Shown: one piece after another, positions 37,734 through 46,166 of the stretch
Layout of the letters: each line of letters begins with the position of its first letter
How positions within the stretch are numbered: the first letter of the stretch is position 1
Source: DATHSY01 sp046729855
GTDB taxonomy: Bacteria; Actinomycetota; UBA4738; HRBIN12
Reading direction: 5' to 3'
Assembly (NCBI GenBank): GCA_046729855.1
Contig: JBKPHM010000031.1
Location: forward strand, 31,172 to 95,171
DNA: 64,000 nt
Program-made: the position numbers and the translations under genes
The notes under the pieces: model-generated
What the model saw: the letters and a program-made list of their open reading frames with translations, nothing else
What the model was told of the DNA's origin: nothing
Databases searched by the model: none

Positions 37734-37739
37734 AGGCTA
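37734..37739 (-). promoter_or_regulatory. Putative -10 box for leaderless ftsY, overlapping the smc stop
   Basis: TAGCCT ends 7 nt before the ftsY GTG; its first three bases are the TAG stop of smc. Confidence 0.45.
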
Positions 37740-40700
37740 GTGGACCGGGTCTGCCTGGGGTACGGCGATCGCGTCCTGGCTCTGCGGGGGCGGCGCGTCG
37801 GCGTCGAGTGCCTCGAGCCGTTGCGCAACGACCTTCGTCGTCCCGTCCTTGCTCATCGATACGCCGTACATCATCTGTGCGACCTCCATCGTCCGCTTCT
37901 GGTGCGTGACGATGAGGACCTGCGAGTCGGCCGCAAAGCCCTGGACGAGGCGCAGGAACCGATGCAGGTTGACGTCGTCGAGCGCAGGCTCCACCTCATC
38001 CATCAGGTAGAAGGGCGAGGGCCGCGCCTTGAAGATCGCGAACAGGAACGCCAGCGCGGTCAGCGCGCGCTCACCGCCCGACAGGAGCGAGAGTCGCTTG
38101 ACGCGCTTGCGCCCCGGGCGGGCCTCGATCTCGATCCCGGTGTTGAGCAGATCGACGGGCTCGGTCGCGACGAGCCGGCCCTCGCCGCCCGGGAAGAGCT
38201 CCGCGAAGAGTCGCTCGAACTCGGCGCAGACGTCACGCAACGCCGACCCGAACGTCGTCGTGATCTCCAGGTCGATCCGCTGGATCACCTCGAGCAAGTC
38301 TCGCCGGGCCCTGCGGACGTCGTCGAGCTCGCGGTGCAAGAAGTCGTGCCGCTCCTGGAGCGCCTCGAACTCGCCGCCCGCCAGCAGGTTGACGCGACCG
38401 AGCAGCGCGAGCCGGCGCTGGACGAGCTCGGCCCGCTTCTCGAGACCAGAGTTCGTGTCCTCGTCGGTCAGCTCCCCGACGGCCTCCGCCGGGTCGCGCT
38501 GGTGTCCGTCGCGTAGCAAGCGTTCGGCGTCCTTGATCCGCCGCTCCAGATCCCCGCGCTTGCGATCCTCGTCCTCGTACGCCTCGCGCAGCCGCTCGAG
38601 CTCCGTCGCGGCCTCGCGCCATGCGCGGTTGGCCTCTGCCTCGGCGGCCGACGCCGCGCGAGCGGCGGAGGCGGCCTCGGCGCGCCGCTCCGAGGCAACC
38701 GCGAGCGCCTCATCGGCCGAGCCGAGGCGTTCCTCGGCCGCTTCACGCTCGGCGGTCGTTCGATCGGCGGCGGAGCGCAGCGCGTCCGGGTCCGCCGACG
38801 CCAGGCCGTCGCGTTCGCGCTGCACGGACGCCAGTCGCGATCCCAGGCTGGCGCGGTCGCGACGCAGCGTCTCCACGGCCACGCGTTGCTGGACCGGCGG
38901 CTCGACCACCGGGGGCAGTGTCGGAAGCTCGAAGGTGATCGGTGACGCCGCCTCGAGCGCCGCGCGCCACGATGCCGCCGCGTCGTGCATCCCGCCGAGG
39001 CGTTGGGTGAGGATCTCCTCCTCCTTCGCCGCCGTCGCGACGTCCGCCGCAAGCCTTCCGATCGCGTCCGCCGCCTGCGTGATGGAGGCATCGGCCGCCT
39101 CGATGCGCACGATCAGCCCTTCGAGCTCGCGCCCGATCGCGTCTACCCGCTGGCGCTTGGGGCGCAGCATCGCCCTTGTCTGGGAGAGGTCGTGCTCGAC
39201 CGTGCGGAGCTCGCGGCCGATCTCGTCGGCGCGGGCGTCGGCGTGCGGCGCCGTCCGTATCACGGCGGGCCCGACCACGACCCCCTCTTGCGTGACGAAG
39301 GAGGCCTTCGGGAACCGGTGATGCTTCTCGACGGCCTCCTCCAGCGTGGCCGAGAGGTAGACGTCCTTCAGCAGCGTCGAGATCAGCCCTCGTGCCTCGG
39401 GGACAACCGTCACGAGCGACAGTAGGGTTCGCTCACCCGGCACCACGAACGCGACCGGGCCGCCGCCCGCGACCGCGAGCATCGCGCCGTCGCCCTCTGG
39501 CACGTCCTCGACGGCGACCGTCTCGTCCGCGTACACCACCGCGTCCCCGAACGGGCCGATCGCGGAGGCGAGCGCACGCTCCCAGCCGTCCTCGATCTCG
39601 ATCAGCTCGGACAGCAGGCCGAGCGAGCGTCCGGGATGGCGCAGCTTGAACCGCGACCCGGGAGTCTCCTCCAGATCGGCCTTGCGGGCGAGCAGGACAT
39701 CGCGACGTGTCTCGTGACGACGCAGGACGTCCTCGAGCCCGGCCACCCTGTCCGCGATCGCATGGCGCTCGCGCTCGAGCTCGGCCTGCCGGTCCGAGAG
39801 CGGCGCGACCTGTGCGTCGATCTCGTCGATCCGATCAGAGAGCCGGGCGCGCTCGGCTTCGGCGGTCTCGCGGCGTTCGGTCGCCTTCGCGAGCTGCTCC
39901 TCGATGTGCCCCCGGTCGCGTTCGTGCGCGGACAGCGATCGCTGGAGCGTCTCCATCTCGGCGCGATGCGCGGCCGCCTGCTCCCCGATCCGGTGACGTT
40001 CGTCCTCGACGCCTCGACGCAGCTCGTGCGCCGCTCGGAACGCGGCCTCCGCCGCGTCGAGCTCGCGCTCGCGCAGCGACAGCTCGGCCGCGATCTCGGC
40101 TTGACGGACGAGGATCCGTTCGAGGTCCTGGTCGAGGACGCCGAAGCGGAGGTCCCGTCCCGCCTGCGAGGCTAGCTCCGCCCGGGCCGCCGACTCGGCC
40201 CGGACCGCGTCGCGGAGGGCGAGCTCGGCGGAGGACTTCTCCGCCTGGGCGTGCGCGAGCAGCTCCTCCACGTCCTGGAGCGCCGCGGTGGCCCGCTCGT
40301 GGTCATCGGCCGAGGTCGCGACGGCCTCGTCGAGGGCATCCAGGCGGGCGCGGGTCCGCGTGCGTCGAGCGAGGCCCTCGTCCCACACGGCCGTCCGCCG
40401 CTCCCTCTCGGCCAGGAGGTCGCGCAGCCGGGTCGCCGCGAGCTTCACGGCCAGGGCGTCGGCCTCGGCCGTCAGCTCCTCGTGGCGCCTGGCGACCTCC
40501 GCCTGCTGCCGCAGCGGCCTCAGCTGGCGGCGGAGCTCGGCGAGGACGTCCTGCAGCCGCAACACGTCCTGCTCCAGACCGGCCAGCTTGCGTTCCGCCC
40601 GTTCGCGTCGCTTCCGGTGCTTCGCGATGCCGGCTGCCTCCTCGATGTACTGCCGGCGATCCTCGGGGCGCGAGGTGAGCACGTCCTCCAGCTGACCCTG

Positions 40701-41126
40701 CCCGACGACGGTGTGGAGGGCCCGGCCGATGCCCGTCTCGGCCAGGAGCTCCTGGACGTCGAGCAGACGCGCCACCCGGCCACCTATCCGATACTCGCTG
40801 TCACCGCTACGGTAGATCGCGCGGCTGATCTCGATCTCAGACAGCGGGACCGGGATCAGGCCAGCGGAGTTGTCGATCACGAGCTTGACCTCGGCCATGC
40901 CCAGCGCCGGGCGCTGCGGGCTCCCCGCGAAGATCACGTCCGCCATCTGCCCGCCGCGGAGCGCCCGCGGCCCCTGCTCGCCCAGCACCCAGGCGATCGC
41001 GTCGACCAGGTTCGACTTGCCGGAACCGTTGGGCCCGACGATCACGCTGACGCCCTGGGCGAACTCCAGGCTCGTCTTGTCCGCGAACGACTTGAACCCG
41101 CGGATCGTCAAGGAGCGGAGGAACAT
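37737..41126 (-). CDS. smc: Chromosome segregation ATPase SMC
   Basis: SMC condenses and organises the chromosome with ScpAB. The 1129-residue protein has the N-terminal head (FLRSLTIRGFKSFADKT, Walker A in GPNGSGKSNLVDAI), about 300 residues of coiled coil, a hinge near residues 510-640, a return coiled coil and the C-terminal head with the signature LSGGERALTALAF and Walker B YLMDEVEPALDD. Length and layout are normal. ATG 41126 has TACTAT ending 8 nt upstream and no Shine-Dalgarno. A longer frame to 41621 has no similarity. Confidence 0.97.
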   Translation of the reverse strand: MFLRSLTIRGFKSFADKTSLEFAQGVSVIVGPNGSGKSNLVDAIAWVLGEQGPRALRGGQMADVIFAGSPQRPALGMAEVKLVIDNSAGLIPVPLSEIEISRAIYRSGDSEYRIGGRVARLLDVQELLAETGIGRALHTVVGQGQLEDVLTSRPEDRRQYIEEAAGIAKHRKRRERAERKLAGLEQDVLRLQDVLAELRRQLRPLRQQAEVARRHEELTAEADALAVKLAATRLRDLLAERERRTAVWDEGLARRTRTRARLDALDEAVATSADDHERATAALQDVEELLAHAQAEKSSAELALRDAVRAESAARAELASQAGRDLRFGVLDQDLERILVRQAEIAAELSLRERELDAAEAAFRAAHELRRGVEDERHRIGEQAAAHRAEMETLQRSLSAHERDRGHIEEQLAKATERRETAEAERARLSDRIDEIDAQVAPLSDRQAELERERHAIADRVAGLEDVLRRHETRRDVLLARKADLEETPGSRFKLRHPGRSLGLLSELIEIEDGWERALASAIGPFGDAVVYADETVAVEDVPEGDGAMLAVAGGGPVAFVVPGERTLLSLVTVVPEARGLISTLLKDVYLSATLEEAVEKHHRFPKASFVTQEGVVVGPAVIRTAPHADARADEIGRELRTVEHDLSQTRAMLRPKRQRVDAIGRELEGLIVRIEAADASITQAADAIGRLAADVATAAKEEEILTQRLGGMHDAAASWRAALEAASPITFELPTLPPVVEPPVQQRVAVETLRRDRASLGSRLASVQRERDGLASADPDALRSAADRTTAEREAAEERLGSADEALAVASERRAEAASAARAASAAEAEANRAWREAATELERLREAYEDEDRKRGDLERRIKDAERLLRDGHQRDPAEAVGELTDEDTNSGLEKRAELVQRRLALLGRVNLLAGGEFEALQERHDFLHRELDDVRRARRDLLEVIQRIDLEITTTFGSALRDVCAEFERLFAELFPGGEGRLVATEPVDLLNTGIEIEARPGRKRVKRLSLLSGGERALTALAFLFAIFKARPSPFYLMDEVEPALDDVNLHRFLRLVQGFAADSQVLIVTHQKRTMEVAQMMYGVSMSKDGTTKVVAQRLEALDADAPPPQSQDAIAVPQADPVH

Positions 41127-41134
41127 GTGCCGCG

Positions 41135-41140
41135 ATAGTA
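41135..41140 (-). promoter_or_regulatory. Putative -10 box for leaderless smc
   Basis: TACTAT ends 8 nt before the smc ATG. Confidence 0.5.
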
Positions 41141-41185
41141 GCTGCGCCGGACCCGAGGCCCGGGGATGTGGGCCGAAAAGTTGGC

Positions 41186-41455
41186 TCAGCCGATCCGGAA
41201 GGTCGTATCCCCGACGGGATCTTCCGCCGCAGGCGTGACGGCATCCACGCTGGCCGTCGGCGGGCCTGTCGCGCACCACTCGACCATCGCCCGCACGTCG
41301 TCGTCGGTCCCCTCGAAGGCAGCCTCGACGGCCCCGTCGGGCATGTTGCGGACGTATCCTGCAACGCCCCGGCGCCGGGCCTCCTCGGCGCAGCTCGCCC
41401 GGAAGAACACGCCGTGCACCCGACCCCGAACAACGACGCGAACCCTCGTCCGCAC
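41186..41455 (-). CDS. acyP: Acylphosphatase
   Basis: The 89-residue protein has the acylphosphatase fold: GRVHGVFFRASCAEEARR holds the catalytic Arg, and GYVRNMPDGAVEAAFEG holds the catalytic Asn. His replaces the usual Gln of GxVQGV, which occurs in the family. It hydrolyses acyl phosphates such as 1,3-bisphosphoglycerate in vitro. The GTG start has TAGTCT ending 6 nt upstream. An acylphosphatase beside smc is common in actinomycetes. Confidence 0.93.
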   Translation of the reverse strand: MRTRVRVVVRGRVHGVFFRASCAEEARRRGVAGYVRNMPDGAVEAAFEGTDDDVRAMVEWCATGPPTASVDAVTPAAEDPVGDTTFRIG

Positions 41456-41461
41456 GGCCTG

Positions 41462-41467
41462 AGACTA
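41462..41467 (-). promoter_or_regulatory. Putative -10 box for leaderless acyP
   Basis: TAGTCT ends 6 nt before the acyP GTG. Confidence 0.5.
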
Positions 41468-41606
41468 TCGATGTAGCCCGCCCCGCGGGATCGGCACCGA
41501 ATGCACACCAAGTTTCCCCCGAACGGCCTACTCTTCCATCCTCCGGCTGATCTACAGTCCACCAGGGACATGGACCAGGCAGGGGCAGGGGGATCCGGGG
41601 ACCGAC

Positions 41607-42602
41607 ATGGGGACTAGGCATACCGTCCAGAAAAAACGACGTTCGACCTCCCTGCTGCTGGTGGCGTACCTAACGCTGGCGATCTTCGGCATCCCTGCGT
41701 TCGCGGGGGCCATCAAGCCAGACGATCCGGGCGCACAGGGGCAGGGCCACGGGCAGGGACAGGGCGGGCCGAACGCGACCCCCACGGCGACGCCGACGGC
41801 AACCGCGCCGACACCCACCGCCTCGCTTCCGCCGACCGGCGATGCCTCCACGCCCACCACGCCGTCGGCGCCGCAGACCGCTCCCACCCCGCCCGAGGAC
41901 GATCCGGCCGAGGACCCGGCCATCGACGCCGAGGGCGCTTCGTCGGCGCCATCCGGCTCGACGCACCCGCCCGGCAACAACGGGACGGTCAAGATCGACG
42001 GCCAGCCGTGGGACAACGACCCGAACAACGAGCCGCACGTCGGGTGCGAGTTCCAGTTGGACTTCTATGGCTACGACGATGGGCGAGACCTGGTCGGCGA
42101 ATACTTGTTCGAGCTCTGGTCGCCGACCGGCTCCGCCGAGTTGGTCACGGGCTCCACGGCGATCGGCGAGGATCCCGCGGGCGGAGGCACGGACCACGAC
42201 GCGAGCGTGACGATCGACCTGAAGGATGAGGTCCTGAGCAGCGGGTTCGACCCGCACCCGAACCAGGGATGGCACGTCCGGCTGACCGTGAACGCCGATG
42301 GCTCGATCGGCGCGGACGTCAAGCACAAGATGTTCTGGGTCATGTGCGCGCCTTCGCCTGGACCGTCAACGCCCCCGGAGACGCCCTCGGAAGGCCCGAC
42401 CACCGTGAAGCCGCCGACGACACCGAACACGCACTCGCCCACGGTGATGTCGACGACGGTCCGGCCGCCCACGAACCTGGCATTCACGGGTTCCGGGCTC
42501 GGCACGCTCGTGGCGGCGGCCGCGATCCTGCTGGTGTTCGGGACGGCGGCGCTCCGGCTGTCGGCCCGGCCTGAGCTGATCGGGCGGCACCGCCGGCGAT
42601 AA
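41607..42602 (+). CDS. Secreted surface protein with LAFTG sorting signal
   Basis: The 331 residues begin with a signal peptide (KKRRSTSLLLVAYLTLAIFG, cleavage after AFA), followed by a Gly/Gln-rich stretch and a Pro/Thr/Ala-rich, probably disordered region. A compact domain of about 130 residues follows (GCEFQLDFYGYDDG, with a second Cys in VMCAPSP), then a Pro/Thr stalk. The C-terminus has LAFTG, a membrane helix and a basic tail (RHRRR), i.e. a sortase substrate of the LAXTG class handled by class E sortases in actinomycetes. No sortase gene is in this window. The domain function is unknown. Confidence 0.82.
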   Translation: MGTRHTVQKKRRSTSLLLVAYLTLAIFGIPAFAGAIKPDDPGAQGQGHGQGQGGPNATPTATPTATAPTPTASLPPTGDASTPTTPSAPQTAPTPPEDDPAEDPAIDAEGASSAPSGSTHPPGNNGTVKIDGQPWDNDPNNEPHVGCEFQLDFYGYDDGRDLVGEYLFELWSPTGSAELVTGSTAIGEDPAGGGTDHDASVTIDLKDEVLSSGFDPHPNQGWHVRLTVNADGSIGADVKHKMFWVMCAPSPGPSTPPETPSEGPTTVKPPTTPNTHSPTVMSTTVRPPTNLAFTGSGLGTLVAAAAILLVFGTAALRLSARPELIGRHRRR

Positions 42603-42605
42603 CAT
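42600..42605 (+). promoter_or_regulatory. Putative -10 box for leaderless pncA
   Basis: TAACAT ends 7 nt before GTG 42613; its first bases are the stop codon of the preceding gene. Confidence 0.45.
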
Positions 42606-42612
42606 CGCGCGC

Positions 42613-43209
42613 GTGTCCCAGCACGGCGCGAAGTACGACGGGCGGACGGCGCTGATCGTCGTCGATGTCCAAAACGACTTCGCGGATCCCCGGGGGAGCC
42701 TCTACGTTGCCGGCGGCGAGAAGGTCGTCCCGCTCATCGACGCAGAGATCGAGGCTGCGCTCGACGCGGGCGCGTTCATCGTGTACACGCAGGACTGGCA
42801 CCCAGAGGCGACGCCGCACTTCCACAAGGACGGCGGGATCTGGCCGGTGCACTGCGTCGGCGGCACGTGGGGCGCCGAGCTGCACCCCTCGCTCCGCGTC
42901 GCCGGCGACGTGGTCCGCAAAGGGGTCGACGGCCGTGACGGCTACTCCGGGTTCAGCGTCCGCGATCCGGTCAGCGGGGACACGGAGCCAACGACGCTCG
43001 AACGAATCCTGCGCGAGCACGGCGTCGAGCGCGCTGTGGTGGTCGGGCTCGCCACGGACTACTGCGTCCTCGAGACCGTCCTGGACGCGCGGCGGCTCGG
43101 GTTCGAAGCACTGGTCCGGGCGGAGGCGATTCGCGCCGTCGAGCTGAAGCCAGGGGACGGCGAACGGGCGATCGAACGGATGCGGGAGGCTGGGGCGACG
43201 GTCGGGTAG
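42613..43209 (+). CDS. pncA: Nicotinamidase/isochorismatase family protein
   Basis: The 198 residues match nicotinamidase, which converts nicotinamide to nicotinate for NAD salvage. The catalytic Asp is in IVVDVQNDF, the metal ligands are in TQDWHPEATPHF, the Lys is in VVRKGVDGRDGYSGF and the Cys is in GLATDYCV. WPVHCVGGTWGAELH is also typical of PncA. The GTG start lacks a Shine-Dalgarno, and a TAACAT box lies 7 nt upstream. Confidence 0.93.
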   Translation: MSQHGAKYDGRTALIVVDVQNDFADPRGSLYVAGGEKVVPLIDAEIEAALDAGAFIVYTQDWHPEATPHFHKDGGIWPVHCVGGTWGAELHPSLRVAGDVVRKGVDGRDGYSGFSVRDPVSGDTEPTTLERILREHGVERAVVVGLATDYCVLETVLDARRLGFEALVRAEAIRAVELKPGDGERAIERMREAGATVG

Positions 43210-43248
43210 CCCTGTCGCTTCTGCTCCTGCCGCATCACCCCGACCGCA

Positions 43249-44091
43249 TCAGCTCTGGCATTGGGGGCAGAAGTACGAGTTCCGCCCCGAGATCTTGACG
43301 ACCTGTACCGGCGTGCGGCAGCGGCGGCACGGCAGGCCCACGCGACCGTAGACCTTCAGCTCGTTCTGGTACTCGCCCGGCTTGCCGAACAGGTCGACGT
43401 ACGCCTCGTCGTCGAGCGTCGTGCCGCGGGCCCGGATCGCGTCCTGAAGGACCTCCTGGAGCGCCCGGTACATCCTTCTTACCTCCTGCGACGAGAGCGT
43501 GTCGGACATCCGGTCGTAGCGGAGCCCCGCCGCGAACAGCACCTCGTCCGAGTAGATGTTGCCGAGGCCACTGATGAACTTCTGATCCATCAGGAGCTGC
43601 TTCAGCTTGGCCGCCCGCTGCGCCATGAGCCCACCGAACGTCTGCCACGTGAACACCTGATCGAGTGGGTCGATCGCGATGTGCTGGAGCTCCTTGACCT
43701 TCCCAAGCTCGTCCGCCGTGGTGGCGAACAGCTCGCCGAAGGTCCGGGGGTCGACGAACCTGAGGTCGCCGCCCTGCTGAAACGTCAGGACGACGTGCGT
43801 ATGCGGCGGCGGGGGCTGACGCTTGTTGCCGCGCACGAACTGGCCACTCATCCCGAAGTGCACGACGATGACGCCGCCGTTGTCCAGGTGCAGCAGGATG
43901 TACTTCCCCCGGCGCTCGACCTTTGTGACCTTGCGGCCCGTGACGCGGTCGGTGAACTCCTTGCGTTTCGCGTGCCGGCGGATCGTGCGCATGGCGTTCC
44001 TCGACGAACGCACCTCGGCAGACGCGATCTTGCGACCGACGACGTCCTTCTCGAGATCGCGGCGCATCACCTCGACTTCGGGTAGCTCCAC
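43249..44091 (-). CDS. mutM: Fpg/Nei (MutM) family DNA glycosylase with altered N-terminus
   Basis: The 280-residue protein has the Fpg layout: N-terminal ELPEVEVMRRDLEKDVVG, the beta-hairpin Lys in ERRGKYILLHL, the helix-two-turn-helix MDQKFISGLGNIYSDEVLF and the C-terminal zinc finger (CRRC ... CPQC). The family removes 8-oxoG and ring-opened purines. The odd point is the start. GTG 44091 gives Met-Glu-Leu-Pro-Glu, so Met1 occupies the place of the catalytic Pro that follows Met in MutM. No in-frame start would supply Pro. It lies 17 bp downstream of rnc. Confidence 0.88.
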   Translation of the reverse strand: MELPEVEVMRRDLEKDVVGRKIASAEVRSSRNAMRTIRRHAKRKEFTDRVTGRKVTKVERRGKYILLHLDNGGVIVVHFGMSGQFVRGNKRQPPPPHTHVVLTFQQGGDLRFVDPRTFGELFATTADELGKVKELQHIAIDPLDQVFTWQTFGGLMAQRAAKLKQLLMDQKFISGLGNIYSDEVLFAAGLRYDRMSDTLSSQEVRRMYRALQEVLQDAIRARGTTLDDEAYVDLFGKPGEYQNELKVYGRVGLPCRRCRTPVQVVKISGRNSYFCPQCQS

Positions 44092-44108
44092 CCGTCCCTC
44101 TCCCCCCG

Positions 44109-44840
44109 TTACGGAGACGACGACCCGGTCCCCACGGTGCGCCGCGACAGCCGTCGGTACGCCTCGTGCGCCGCCTGCTGCTCCGCTTCCTTCTTCGAGC
44201 GACCCACGCCGTTGCCCCACGGCTTGCCGGCGAGGTAGACGGTTGCCGTGAACTCCTTCTGATGGTCCGGACCGCTCTCCGCGATCCGGTATTCGGGAAG
44301 CGCGCGCAGGTCCTGTGAGGCGAGCTCCTGGAGGATCGTCTTGTAGTCACGCTCTCCCTCGCCGCGCACGTACGCGTTCATCCGCGGAAGGAACAGCCGC
44401 TCGATCAGCGAGCGGGCGACGTCGAGCCCTCGGTCGAGGTAGACCGCCCCGAAGAGCGCCTCCAGCGCGTCGGCCAGGATGCTCGCCTTGTCGCGGCCGC
44501 CGCTCATCTCCTCGCCCCGCCCCAGCCGGACCGCGTCGCCCACCCCGAGGGTGCGCGCCACTTCGGCGAGCGCCGACATGTTGACGATCGAGGCGCGAAG
44601 CTTGGCGAGCTCGCCCTCCGCGAGATCGGGGAACGCCCGGTACGCCATATCCGTGACGACAAGCCCGAGCACGGCGTCGCCCAGGAACTCCAGCCGCTCG
44701 TTGTTGACATCGAGCTCGTGCTCGAACGCGAACGAGCGGTGTGTCAGCGCAACCTCGAGCAGCGCAGCGCCGCCGAACCGGATGCCGAGCGCCCGCTCGA
44801 GAGCCGCGGGCGACCGGCCCTTCGCCGCGTCCGCGCTCAC
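44109..44840 (-). CDS. rnc: Ribonuclease III
   Basis: RNase III cuts double-stranded RNA, including rRNA precursors. The 243 residues have the signature NNERLEFLGDAVLGLVV, the second acidic pair in ADALEALFGAVYLDRGLD, and a C-terminal dsRNA-binding domain (DYKTILQELASQDLRALPEY, then GVGRSKKEAEQQAAHEAY). GTG 44840 is preceded by GAGTGAGG, which overlaps the rpmF stop. A longer frame to 44984 overlaps rpmF and is rejected. Confidence 0.96.
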   Translation of the reverse strand: MSADAAKGRSPAALERALGIRFGGAALLEVALTHRSFAFEHELDVNNERLEFLGDAVLGLVVTDMAYRAFPDLAEGELAKLRASIVNMSALAEVARTLGVGDAVRLGRGEEMSGGRDKASILADALEALFGAVYLDRGLDVARSLIERLFLPRMNAYVRGEGERDYKTILQELASQDLRALPEYRIAESGPDHQKEFTATVYLAGKPWGNGVGRSKKEAEQQAAHEAYRRLSRRTVGTGSSSP

Positions 44841-44844
44841 GACC

Positions 44845-45021
44845 TCACTCGACCTCGAGGACCTGGCGGCCGGCGTAGAAGCCGCAGTTGGCGCACACAC
44901 GGTGGGGCAGCTTCGGCTGGTGGCATTGCGGGCACTCGGCGTACGTCGACGGCCGTGCCTTCCAGTTGGCTTTGCGCTTGGCACCCCTGGTATGAGATTG
45001 GCGTCGCTTCGGGACCGGCAT
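44845..45021 (-). CDS. rpmF: 50S ribosomal protein L32
   Basis: A 58-residue gene lies just upstream of rnc. Its translation starts PVPKRRQSHTRGAKRKANWK and continues with a four-cysteine zinc ribbon (CPQCHQPKLPHRVCANC), exactly the zinc-type L32. ATG 45021 has AAAGGAAGGAACG upstream. The DUF177-rpmF-rnc order is conserved in many Gram-positive bacteria. Confidence 0.96.
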   Translation of the reverse strand: MPVPKRRQSHTRGAKRKANWKARPSTYAECPQCHQPKLPHRVCANCGFYAGRQVLEVE

Positions 45022-45039
45022 CGTTCGTTCCTTCCTTTC

Positions 45040-45072
45040 TAGGCTTGATGGCCACTCAGCTTCAATGGCCTA
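45040..45072 (-). promoter_or_regulatory. Hairpin in the rpmF leader
   Basis: On the minus strand TAGGC-CA-TTGA pairs with TCAA-GCCTA (9 bp with a 2-nt bulge) around a 13-nt loop, ending a few bases before the rpmF ribosome binding site. CTAGAAAG is repeated on both sides of the stem or nearly so. An L32-binding or mRNA-stability role is possible but unproven. Confidence 0.4.
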
Positions 45073-45100
45073 GCTTTCTAGTGTCTCGATCACGTGTCGC

Positions 45101-45622
45101 TCATCGTTCGTCGCGTCCGTTCGATCGCGCCTCGAACAGCGCCTCGAGCCCGGCCCATCGCGGATCCACGTCGGGACCGCAGAGGCACTCGCCAAGGTTG
45201 CGGTCGCCACCGCACCGCTCGCACAGACCCAGGCAGTCGGGCCGGCACACGGGCGCGAACGGCATCTGCAGGACCACCGCGTCGCGGACCATCGGCTCGG
45301 GGTCCAGCATCAGGTCGTCGAGGAGGACGTAGTCGTCGTCCGGCCCGGGCTCGCGCGCGACGAGCTCGTCCATGCGGACATCGAAGTCGCGTTCGAACTC
45401 CTTCAGGCACCGAGCACACCGAAGGCGCATCCGACCGCCGACGCTCCCGCGCACGAGGATGCCCTCCAGCACGCTCTCGAGCAGCAGGTCGGCCTCGAGC
45501 CGCTCGTCGTCGGGCACCGCGGCCAGCTCCGTGTGCAGGCCCTCGATCGGCTCGTCGACGCGGACACGCCTGGCGGAGCCGGGCTGGTCGACGAGATCGC
45601 GGACGTCGATCACGTTCATCAC
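45101..45622 (-). CDS. DUF177 (YceD-like) protein
   Basis: The 173 residues match DUF177/YceD: GLHTELAAVPDDERLEADLLLESV, then a first CxxC pair in RLRCARCLKEFERDF and a C-terminal cluster with FAPVCRPDCLGLCERCGG. The gene before rpmF encodes this protein in most bacteria, and it is implicated in 23S rRNA metabolism in plants and E. coli. The ATG overlaps the stop of the coiled-coil gene (ATGA). Confidence 0.92.
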   Translation of the reverse strand: MMNVIDVRDLVDQPGSARRVRVDEPIEGLHTELAAVPDDERLEADLLLESVLEGILVRGSVGGRMRLRCARCLKEFERDFDVRMDELVAREPGPDDDYVLLDDLMLDPEPMVRDAVVLQMPFAPVCRPDCLGLCERCGGDRNLGECLCGPDVDPRWAGLEALFEARSNGRDER

Positions 45623-46164
45623 GACTCACCACCTTCCTCGTCGAACGCCTGCGCGCCGCCCAGCTCCTGCTGTACCGGCGTCGCGCCGCGGAGCTTCTGC
45701 CTGCCCGCCTCCACCTGCTCGAGCGTCCTCGACAATGCCTCATGCGTCACGACGACGTCCTCGGAGAGCCGCTGGAGCGCGATCTCGAACTGCGCCAGCT
45801 TCGCGTCGACGTAGTCCTCGGCCTCCTGCCGCATCCGGCGCGAGTCGTCATCTGCCTCAGAGGCGATCCGCTCCGCCTCCTGCTCGGCCCGACGGAAGAC
45901 CTCCTCCTTGCGCGCCATCCGGAGCTGCTCGGCGCGCGCGTCCTCGACGATGCGCTCGGCATCGCGGCGCGCCTTGGCCAGCAGCTCCTCGCGGTCGCGC
46001 ACGACCCACCGCGCCTGCTTCACCTCCTCCGGCAACGACGCCTTCATCCGCTCGATCAGCTCGAGCACCTCGTCCCTGTTGAGCAGCGCCGAGGAGGACA
46101 GCGGCATCGACTTGGCGTCGCGGACCATGTCCTCGAGCTGCTGGATCTGGCCGGACAAGTCCAT
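45619..46164 (-). CDS. Coiled-coil protein, DivIVA/ATP-synthase-b-like
   Basis: The 181 residues are almost wholly charged alpha-helix with heptads (for example RDREELLAKARRDAERIVED and EEVFRRAEQEAERIASEADD), ending in a loose tail. It corresponds in place and type to the coiled-coil gene next to DUF177 in mycobacteria (Rv2927c), which I recall as uncharacterised and DivIVA-like. No membrane segment is present. A scaffold or envelope-growth role is a guess. Confidence 0.8.
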   Translation of the reverse strand: MDLSGQIQQLEDMVRDAKSMPLSSSALLNRDEVLELIERMKASLPEEVKQARWVVRDREELLAKARRDAERIVEDARAEQLRMARKEEVFRRAEQEAERIASEADDDSRRMRQEAEDYVDAKLAQFEIALQRLSEDVVVTHEALSRTLEQVEAGRQKLRGATPVQQELGGAQAFDEEGGES

Positions 46165-46166
46165 CG

